Part shown: positions 1 to 4,473 of the stretch, piece by piece
How the letters are laid out: the number at the start of each line of letters is the position of its first letter
Position numbering within the stretch: position 1 is the first letter of the stretch
Assembly: GCA_041619575.1 (NCBI GenBank)
Contig: JBFKDP010000235.1
Span: 1-6,443, forward strand
Direction of reading: 5' to 3'
DNA from: Litorivivens sp041619575
GTDB lineage: Bacteria; Pseudomonadota; Gammaproteobacteria; Pseudomonadales; Spongiibacteraceae
DNA: 6,443 nt
Notes under the pieces: generated by a model
The model's input: only the letters and a program-made list of their open reading frames with translations
Database searches by the model: none
Told to the model about the DNA's origin: nothing
Position numbers and translations under genes: made by a program

Positions 1-1
1 C

Positions 2-1261
2 CAGAGCCCCAATATGAGTTATACCGGTAGCGGGGTAAACGCATTGGATCGCGCCATAGAGGCGCTGGTGTACGCCTACGATGCGATGCAGTGGACGCCG
101 CGTACAGCGAGTTGGCAACGCCAATTTGGCAAGGCCGAGATTGCACTCCACAAACGCTACCGCACCGTTCCTCGCGGTGTCGCGGTCTGCTTTAGCTGTG
201 CCAGTTTCCCGACCTGGAATGCGTGGCCTTCGATGATGGCAAGTCTGTCGACCGGTAATGCGGTGATTGTTAAACCGCACCCAGAGTCGGTATTGCCGAT
301 GGCCCTTTCGGTCAGGGTGTTTAGAGAGGTGCTGGCCGAATCGGGCTTCGACCCGAATCTGGTAACGCTGGCAATGGACAGTCGCGCCCAGCCTATTGGC
401 AAGGTGCTGGTAGCGCATCCGAAAACTGCGATTGTCGATTTTACCGGTAGCGCAGAGTTCGGCAGCTGGGTTGAAGCGAATGCGTATCCGGCGCTTTGCT
501 ATACCGAAACGGCCGGGGTGAATACCGTTGTGCTGGAGTCCTGCGATGACCTCGATGCGGTGCTGCGCAGCCTGGCCACAACGCTGTGCATGTTCTCGGC
601 GCAAATGTGTACGAGTCCACAGAATATTTACCTGCCTGCCTCTGGTGTTCGCGAAGGCAGGGGCGAGACCGCAACCTTGATTCCGTCGCACGAGGTGAAA
701 ACGCGACTGGCCGCCGCCGTTGAAAAGCTGGTTGGGGATCCGCGGCGTGCTGCGATGATACTGGCCTGTATACAATCAGCGCGAACGCTCAGCGACATTG
801 AACACTTTTCTGGCAAGGGTGAAGTGCTTTTGCAGCCGGGTTCCTATCCGCATCCAGATTTTGCCAAGGCGCGTACCTCGACGCCACTGATGTTGGGGGT
901 CGACAAATCCCAGCGCGATGTATATCTGGGTGAGCGCTTTGGCCCAATTTCCTTTGTTATTGATTGCGACTCAGCCAACGATGCCCTCACTCAGGCCTGC
1001 AATGATGTGCGCGAGGCGGGGGGTCTGACGGCTTTTGTCTATTCCCTGAACGAGGCCTTTCTGGAGCAGGCGGAGCTGGCCTATGCCGAGGCCGGCGCGC
1101 AGTTGACCTGCAATCTGACCGGGGCGATGCCGCTGAATTTTGCTGCGGCCTACAGTGACTTTCATGTCACCGGGCTCAATCGTGCCGGGAATGCATCTTT
1201 GACGGAACTGGGTTTCGTCGCGCAACGTTTTCGCATTGTGCAGAGTCGCAGGCCCTTTTGA
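2..1261 (+). CDS. paaN: PaaN-like aldehyde dehydrogenase of phenylacetate catabolism, 5'-truncated by the window edge
   Basis: This is an aldehyde dehydrogenase superfamily protein that most resembles the PaaN (paaN2-type) proteins of aerobic phenylacetyl-CoA degradation. They are thought to oxidise the semialdehyde formed on ring opening, as the ALDH domain of PaaZ does, but without a MaoC hydratase domain. The reading frame is open from base 2, and the family is about 550 residues long, so the ATG at 14 is probably internal and about 130 N-terminal residues are missing. Counting from that ATG, visible motifs are FTGSAEFG (143-150, nucleotide-binding region), TETAG (164-168), the catalytic Cys199 in SAQMCTSPQN, and ERFGP (307-311, the EIFGP-like motif of ALDHs). 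The C-terminal NRAGNASLTELGFVAQRF stretch is typical of PaaN. The family call is firm. The pathway assignment is less so, because no other paa gene is visible. An HxlR-type regulator follows after 40 bp. Confidence 0.85.
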   Translation, partial: QSPNMSYTGSGVNALDRAIEALVYAYDAMQWTPRTASWQRQFGKAEIALHKRYRTVPRGVAVCFSCASFPTWNAWPSMMASLSTGNAVIVKPHPESVLPMALSVRVFREVLAESGFDPNLVTLAMDSRAQPIGKVLVAHPKTAIVDFTGSAEFGSWVEANAYPALCYTETAGVNTVVLESCDDLDAVLRSLATTLCMFSAQMCTSPQNIYLPASGVREGRGETATLIPSHEVKTRLAAAVEKLVGDPRRAAMILACIQSARTLSDIEHFSGKGEVLLQPGSYPHPDFAKARTSTPLMLGVDKSQRDVYLGERFGPISFVIDCDSANDALTQACNDVREAGGLTAFVYSLNEAFLEQAELAYAEAGAQLTCNLTGAMPLNFAAAYSDFHVTGLNRAGNASLTELGFVAQRFRIVQSRRPF

Positions 1262-1288
1262 TGCGCGGGTATCGGCCAAGTACACCTG

Positions 1289-1301
1289 TTAGACTAGCGC
1301 C
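1289..1301 (+). promoter_or_regulatory. possible -10 region abutting the HxlR-regulator start codon
   Basis: The string TTAGACTAGCGCC ends directly at the ATG at 1302 and contains TAGACT (1290-1295), a 4/6 match to a sigma-70 -10 box. If it is used, transcription would begin at or near the A of the ATG, giving a leaderless mRNA. This fits the absence of any Shine-Dalgarno sequence. No good -35 box lies 16-18 bp upstream. An alternative pair, TTGATG (1258-1263) and TACACC (1281-1286) with a 17-bp spacer, is also weak. The core TTASACTAGCG recurs upstream of the yaiL-like gene. Confidence 0.25.
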
Positions 1302-2246
1302 ATGACAGCTTCTTCGCCCAACAGTCAGCCGGTCTCCACTGACAGCCCCATTGCCAACCCCTTGCTGCATGCACGGTCCGTTAGCCGTGCGCTGAATATT
1401 CTGGGGGATCGCACAGCGCTGTTACTGGTGTATTGGGTCTTCCTCGGCAGCTACCGCTTTGCCGACCTGCAAAGCAAAAGTGGCCTATCGAAAAGTCTGG
1501 TGAGTAACCGCCTGAAACGCCTCGAATACCAAGGGGTACTGGAGCGCAGGCCTTACCAGGGCGGGCGCTTTGAATATCATTTAACGCCAATGGGTAAAGA
1601 TCTCTACGGTGTGGCACTGTCAATCATTCGCTGGGATAAGCGTTGGCACTACAGCAAAGACTGCTTGACCCATCACCTGGTCCACAAATCGTGTAATCAG
1701 CAATTTTCACCCCTGCCTCAATGTGGGCACTGCGGTGGCGTGGTCGATGCGCGTAATTGTGACTGGCACTATGGCCCCGGTAAGCCGGATACCGAGTTGA
1801 GCGCCAGCGCCACACGGCGCTCACGGATTGCCGCGGCGGCTCTGGATACCGAGCATCCGATCATGGAACGGAGCTTGGAAATACTGGGTGACCGCTGGAC
1901 GGCGCTGACAATTGCAGCGGCCTTCTATCGGGTCAGGACCTTTATGGGGTTTCAGCAGGCTCTGGGTATTGCCACCAATATTCTCAGCGATCGCCTGAGC
2001 CGGCTGCTGGCCCTGGGTATTTTCAGCGCCCGGCGCAACTCGCGCGACGAATACCGGCTAACCGAACAGGGTTTGGACCTCTTCCCGGTGATTGTCAGTC
2101 TTTTGCAATGGGGCGACAGGTGGCTGAGTGATGACACCGGTCCATCGCTGGTTCTTGTTCATCGCACCTGCGGGACACCCTTGCAGGCCTTGGAATGCTG
2201 CGATCAGTGTGGCGAGCAGATTCACTTTGGCGGCTTTCACCTCTAG
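1302..2246 (+). CDS. Tandem-domain HxlR-family winged-helix transcriptional regulator
   Basis: This is a predicted cytoplasmic DNA-binding regulator with two HxlR (MarR-like winged helix) domains in one chain. The first spans about residues 26-118 (SRALNILGDRTALLLVYW, then the recognition region GLSKSLVSNRLKRLEYQGVLER). The second spans about 189-277 (RSLEILGDRWTALTI, then ATNILSDRLSRLLALGIF). Ordinary HxlR proteins are about 100-150 residues and bind as dimers, so this 314-residue chain may act as a built-in dimer. Each half ends with the same pattern: H128-x2-C131-x9-C141-x2-C144, and H287-x2-C290-x9-C300-x2-C303. This could bind zinc or sense thiol-reactive or oxidising compounds. The start has no clear ribosome binding site. 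The 40-bp gap from the PaaN-like gene and the shared strand make co-transcription or regulation of that catabolic gene plausible but unproven. The ligand is unknown. Confidence 0.85.
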   Translation: MTASSPNSQPVSTDSPIANPLLHARSVSRALNILGDRTALLLVYWVFLGSYRFADLQSKSGLSKSLVSNRLKRLEYQGVLERRPYQGGRFEYHLTPMGKDLYGVALSIIRWDKRWHYSKDCLTHHLVHKSCNQQFSPLPQCGHCGGVVDARNCDWHYGPGKPDTELSASATRRSRIAAAALDTEHPIMERSLEILGDRWTALTIAAAFYRVRTFMGFQQALGIATNILSDRLSRLLALGIFSARRNSRDEYRLTEQGLDLFPVIVSLLQWGDRWLSDDTGPSLVLVHRTCGTPLQALECCDQCGEQIHFGGFHL

Positions 2247-2290
2247 CCACTGCCTGTCGTCTCGGGCTGCCCATTGTGAGGCGCTTTGAT

Positions 2291-2304
2291 TTACACTAGC
2301 GGCC
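2291..2304 (+). promoter_or_regulatory. possible sigma-70 -10 region upstream of the yaiL-like gene
   Basis: TTACACTAGCGGCC contains TACACT (2292-2297), a 4/6 match to the -10 consensus. It lies 45 bp before the ATG, which predicts a leader of about 40 nt. No convincing -35 box is present at the usual spacing. The same TTASACTAGCG core occurs just before the HxlR-regulator gene, which supports its being a recurring promoter element in this genome. It remains a weak call by eye. Confidence 0.3.
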
Positions 2305-2331
2305 TGGATTTACCTTCGATTGCAATTCCCC

Positions 2332-2337
2332 GGTGAG
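2332..2337 (+). promoter_or_regulatory. ribosome binding site of the yaiL-like gene
   Basis: GGTGAG lies 5 nt before the ATG at 2343 and fixes that start. The resulting N-terminus, MASLQEQLLQAGIV, matches the usual YaiL beginning. Confidence 0.55.
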
Positions 2338-2342
2338 TACAC

Positions 2343-2876
2343 ATGGCGTCATTACAGGAACAACTGCTGCAGGCTGGTATTGTGGACCAGAAAAAGGCCA
2401 AGCAGCTCCAAAAGGAAAAGCGCAAGGCCGCCAAGCAGCCCAAGGGACAGGTGCGGGTCGACGAGACCAAGGAAGCCGCAGCGCGAGCCCTGCAGGAAAA
2501 AGCTGAGCGAGATCGCGAGATTAATCGCAAGCGTCAGGCCGAGGCCGATAAAAAGGCCATTCAAGCTCAGATTGTCCAGTTGATTACGCTGAACCGTATT
2601 GATCGCAAACGCGGTGAAGTAGCCTATCAATTTACCGACGGCAAGAAAATCAAGAAACTCTATGTGACCGACACTCTGCAGGCGCAATTAAGTCGCGGGC
2701 AGATTGCGATTGCTCGCTTGGGTGAGGGCTACGAACTAGTGCCGGCGACGATTGCCGAGAAAATAGCCCAGCGCGATGAAAGTTACGTGGTTCTGCACCA
2801 TCAAAAGTCGGACAGCGTTATTGATGAAGACGACCCTTATGCGGACTATCAGATTCCTGACGATCTGATGTGGTAG
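2343..2876 (+). CDS. yaiL: YaiL/DUF2058 family protein
   Basis: This is a 177-residue member of the DUF2058 family, whose E. coli representative YaiL is of similar length. It has the usual plan: a short N-terminal helix (SLQEQLLQAGIVDQKKAKQ), then a long, very charged Lys/Glu/Arg/Gln-rich helical segment at about residues 16-75. A compact domain follows (about 76-155) with VQLITLNRI, YQFTDGKKIKKLYV and IAEKIAQRDESYVVLH. It ends in the highly conserved acidic tail DEDDPYADYQIPDDLMW (161-177). No signal peptide or membrane segment is seen, so it should be cytoplasmic. The family is annotated in databases as nucleoprotein- or polynucleotide-associated, but no activity is established to my knowledge. 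It is flanked by intergenic regions on both sides, has its own ribosome binding site, and probably forms a single-gene unit unrelated to the EPS locus that follows. The family call is very secure; the function is not. Confidence 0.93.
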   Translation: MASLQEQLLQAGIVDQKKAKQLQKEKRKAAKQPKGQVRVDETKEAAARALQEKAERDREINRKRQAEADKKAIQAQIVQLITLNRIDRKRGEVAYQFTDGKKIKKLYVTDTLQAQLSRGQIAIARLGEGYELVPATIAEKIAQRDESYVVLHHQKSDSVIDEDDPYADYQIPDDLMW

Positions 2877-2878
2877 TA

Positions 2879-2929
2879 CGGCAGCGCATTGCAAATCCAT
2901 TTGCAATTTGCGAATCACGTGCGCTGCTG
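2879..2929 (+). repeat. nested inverted repeats after the yaiL-like gene, possible hairpin
   Basis: The outer arms GCAGCGCA (2881-2888) and TGCGCTGC (2920-2927) are perfectly complementary and can extend by a G-U and a C-G pair. Inside them, TTGCAAAT (2889-2896) and ATTTGCAA (2899-2906) form a second perfect 8-bp dyad with a 2-nt loop. Starting 3 bp after the yaiL stop, this could stop readthrough. However, the six-T run (2942-2947) begins 12 nt beyond the stem, so it is not a textbook intrinsic terminator. The inner dyad overlaps a putative activator site at 2900-2914. Confidence 0.45.
2900..2914 (+). promoter_or_regulatory. putative upstream activator site, dyad TTTGCA-N3-TGCGAA
   Basis: TTTGCA-ATT-TGCGAA is an imperfect dyad (5 of 6 half-site pairs). 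It has the same half-sites and 3-bp spacer as two dyads found before the next EPS gene. Its centre is 95 bp upstream of the -24 GG of the sigma-54 promoter at 3001-3016, within the usual range for a bacterial enhancer-binding protein. The identity of the activator is unknown. Confidence 0.5.
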
Positions 2930-2959
2930 AGCCTGCTTACGTTTTTTCTGCAAGCTAAA

Positions 2960-2998
2960 ATAGCCAATAAAAACAATAGGCTATAAGTTTTTTATAGC
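2960..2998 (+). repeat. overlapping ATAGCC/GGCTATAA/TTATAGC inverted repeats next to the sigma-54 promoter
   Basis: Three related segments lie in an AT-rich stretch: ATAGCC (2960-2965), GGCTATAA (2979-2986) and TTATAGC (2992-2998). The middle one can pair perfectly with either neighbour. The right-hand pair gives a 19-bp dyad (2980-2998) with a 5-nt centre, ending 2 bp before the YTGGCAC box. It lies upstream of the predicted transcription start, so it would act as DNA (an operator or a bent or cruciform segment) unless upstream transcription reads through. Confidence 0.4.
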
Positions 2999-3000
2999 AT

Positions 3001-3016
3001 TGGCACGATTGTCGCT
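3001..3016 (+). promoter_or_regulatory. sigma-54 (RpoN) -24/-12 promoter of the fused glycosyltransferase gene
   Basis: TGGCACG-ATTG-TCGCT matches the sigma-54 consensus TGGCACG-N4-TTGCW at all but one fixed position. The essential GG (3002-3003) and GC (3014-3015) are separated by exactly 10 bp, and a T precedes the TGG as preferred. The predicted start of transcription is about 3027, giving a leader of about 20 nt that carries GGAGAG at 3036-3041, 5 nt before the ATG. Sigma-54 promoters need an AAA+ enhancer-binding activator; dyads suited to one lie about 95 bp upstream. Confidence 0.72.
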
Positions 3017-3046
3017 CTACCTCCGGTACAAATCTGGAGAGTAGCG

Positions 3047-4288
3047 ATGACAACCTTTGATAAACAGACTGTTCCTTTTGCCGACAAAGTGCTGGCGGTG
3101 TTGATGCTGGTTTGTGTCAGCCCAGTGCTGTTCCTTCGCGCTCTTAAGGAGAAATTGGGCTTGGGTGAGCAGTTTGCCTCGCTGACGATTCACAAGGACC
3201 TCTACTCTAAAACCCAAGTGCGAACGTATCGCGGCGGCAGTGAGCGCAAGGCACCACTGCTGCGCTCAGTACTTGCCGGTGATATCGCACTGGTTGGGTC
3301 GCGCCTCATTGCTATTGACGAAGTCGCCGATCTGAACGAAATGGACTATGCCGAGATGCATTTTGCCTGCCTGCCGGGTGTTTACAGCCTGTTTGAGCTG
3401 CGCCGCGCCTCGGGCCTGGACTTTTTAAGCGAAGCAGAGTGCAACCTGGAATTTCTCAATAATCACGGTTTTAAGCAGCGCTTGAAAATCGTAGTCAAGA
3501 GCGTGATTGCCAGTGCGCTCTACAGCAGCGCTAAGATTTTGAAAAATGTTAGTAAATTCAATGTCCTGGGTGTTGATATCGACAACCTGTCGATGCGTGA
3601 AGCGCTGGATTCCATCGGCAGTACTATCGTCGACGGCGCACGCAAGACCTTCTTCTTCGCCAACGCTCACACTTTGAACCTGAGCTACGAAAATGCGGAG
3701 TTTCGGGCGATATTGAATGAAGTCGACACATTACTGCCAGACGGCTCGGGCATCGAAGTTGCCTGCCGTCAGCAAGGAATACGCCGCAAGGGCAATGTTA
3801 ATGGTACTGACATGCTACCCCTGCTGTGTGAAGAGTTAGCTGCGTCCGGGCAAACAATATATATGCTTGGTGGTGAAGAGGGGATAGCCCGGACAGCAGC
3901 TCATAATCTGCAAAAACGCGTAGCCGGCTTGCGGATCGCTGGTACGCGTAACGGTTTCTTTGACCAGCAGTGCTGCGATGACGTAATAGCCGAGATTAAT
4001 GCAGCCAAGCCATCGGTTCTGCTGGTTGGCATGGGCCAGCCGATTCAGGAGCGCTGGGTCGCCGCCCATCGCGATAGCCTGGACGTGCCCGTGGTTATGG
4101 CGGTTGGTGGCTTGTTCGACTTCTACGCAGAAAAGGTGTCACGTTCTCCCATTTGGCTGCGTGAACTGGGCATGGAATGGGTGTGGCGTTTGCTGCAAGA
4201 GCCCTCGCGTATGTGGAAACGTTATGTTATCGGGAACCCGCTGTTTCTGCTGCGCTTGCGACGTAATAAGCCTGTCGGCGCCGTTTAA
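3047..4288 (+). CDS. Fusion of a degenerate phosphoglycosyl transferase domain with a WecB/TagA/CpsF glycosyltransferase
   Basis: This 413-residue chain has two parts. Residues 1-165 resemble a bacterial sugar transferase (WcaJ/PglC-type monotopic phosphoglycosyl transferase). There is a hydrophobic re-entrant helix with the Ser25-Pro26 breaker (KVLAVLMLVCVSPVLFLRAL), the VRTYR segment, and SVLAGDIALVGSR matching the usual NVLKGDMSLVGPRP. The catalytic Asp-Glu of the DELPQL motif is replaced by Arg67-Lys68 (ERKAPLLRSVL), so this half is probably inactive and may serve as membrane anchor or partner-binding part. Residues about 172-405 are a complete GT26 domain: FFANAHTLN (203-211), LPDGSG with Asp232, NVNGTDM (250-256), LVGMGQPIQERW (326-337) and FDFYAEKVSRSPIWLRELGMEW. 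It should add a sugar to a lipid-linked acceptor at the inner membrane. The start is fixed by GGAGAG. It is read from its own sigma-54 promoter and precedes the export genes. The acceptor and donor are unknown. Confidence 0.88.
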   Translation: MTTFDKQTVPFADKVLAVLMLVCVSPVLFLRALKEKLGLGEQFASLTIHKDLYSKTQVRTYRGGSERKAPLLRSVLAGDIALVGSRLIAIDEVADLNEMDYAEMHFACLPGVYSLFELRRASGLDFLSEAECNLEFLNNHGFKQRLKIVVKSVIASALYSSAKILKNVSKFNVLGVDIDNLSMREALDSIGSTIVDGARKTFFFANAHTLNLSYENAEFRAILNEVDTLLPDGSGIEVACRQQGIRRKGNVNGTDMLPLLCEELAASGQTIYMLGGEEGIARTAAHNLQKRVAGLRIAGTRNGFFDQQCCDDVIAEINAAKPSVLLVGMGQPIQERWVAAHRDSLDVPVVMAVGGLFDFYAEKVSRSPIWLRELGMEWVWRLLQEPSRMWKRYVIGNPLFLLRLRRNKPVGAV

Positions 4289-4323
4289 ATCACTTTTGAT
4301 TTGCATTATGCAAATCTGGTGAT
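4289..4323 (+). repeat. interrupted 35-bp hairpin containing a perfect 19-bp palindrome
   Basis: GATTTGCATTATGCAAATC (4298-4316) is a perfect 9+1+9 dyad. It is flanked by a further complementary pair, ATCAC (4289-4293) and GTGAT (4319-4323). It begins directly after the stop codon of the glycosyltransferase gene. No T run follows, so it is more likely a protein-binding dyad than an intrinsic terminator. It contains the activator-site motif at 4300-4314. Confidence 0.5.
4300..4314 (+). promoter_or_regulatory. putative upstream activator site, perfect dyad TTTGCA-N3-TGCAAA
   Basis: This is the best copy of the TTTGCA-N3-TGCRAA motif and is fully symmetric. Its centre is 106 bp upstream of the -24 GG of the sigma-54 promoter at 4412-4427. 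A second copy starts 25 bp downstream, so two activator dimers could sit side by side. Confidence 0.55.
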
Positions 4324-4324
4324 G

Positions 4325-4339
4325 TTTGCATAATGCGAA
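4325..4339 (+). promoter_or_regulatory. putative upstream activator site, dyad TTTGCA-N3-TGCGAA
   Basis: TTTGCA-TAA-TGCGAA has the same half-sites, including the variant G, as the site at 2900-2914. Its centre is 81 bp upstream of the -24 GG of the next sigma-54 promoter. An AT-rich stretch (about 4346-4410) separates it from the promoter, as would suit DNA looping. Confidence 0.52.
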
Positions 4340-4411
4340 ACGCCGTAAAACAGCTATCGTAAAAAACTCTATCTATTTGAAATATAAAGACAAACAATCA
4401 ATATGTGTAAT

Positions 4412-4427
4412 TGGCATCAGTCCTGCA
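4412..4427 (+). promoter_or_regulatory. sigma-54 (RpoN) -24/-12 promoter of the EPS export operon
   Basis: TGGCATC-AGTC-CTGCA keeps the GG (4413-4414) and GC (4425-4426) exactly 10 bp apart, the TGGCA box and the TGCA end. It differs from consensus at three less strict positions. The predicted start of transcription is about 4438, 36 nt before the preferred ATG. It would drive the export lipoprotein and chain-length genes. Together with the equivalent promoter at 3001-3016 it suggests joint control of both units. Confidence 0.65.
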
Positions 4428-4473
4428 TTAGTAAGAGCAGACAGACAAAACTAACTTATTGAGTAAATATGTC

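Noticed and set aside
14..16. ATG at 14 as the true start of the dehydrogenase gene
   Set aside because: The frame is open to the left edge, there is no good ribosome binding site, and PaaN proteins have about 130 more residues at the N-terminus.
971..1285. Antisense ORF of 104 codons opposite the PaaN-like gene
   Set aside because: It lies wholly within strong coding sequence on the other strand and has no recognisable domain; other antisense ORFs were dropped for the same reason.
2320..2583. An + strand ORF of 87 codons overlapping the 5' part of the yaiL-like gene
   Set aside because: It is an out-of-frame shadow of a clear YaiL/DUF2058 coding sequence; its Arg/Pro/Ser-rich translation resembles no protein.
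3999..4322. An + strand ORF of 107 codons overlapping the end of the glycosyltransferase gene
   Set aside because: It is the shifted frame of the conserved GT26 C-terminal region; its Cys/Trp-rich translation is not protein-like and it has no ribosome binding site.
4298..4340. Intrinsic terminator after the glycosyltransferase gene
   Set aside because: The stem is AT-rich and no T run follows. The two TTTGCA-N3-TGCRAA dyads and their distance from a sigma-54 promoter are better explained as activator sites.
4396..4408. IHF binding site between the activator sites and the second sigma-54 promoter
   Set aside because: AATCAA is followed after 4 nt by TGT instead of TTR. The position suits a bending protein, but the match is too weak to annotate.
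4290..4470. Small gene or ncRNA in the gap before the export lipoprotein gene
   Set aside because: No plausible ORF with a ribosome binding site is present, and the visible dyads and sigma-54 promoter account for the region.
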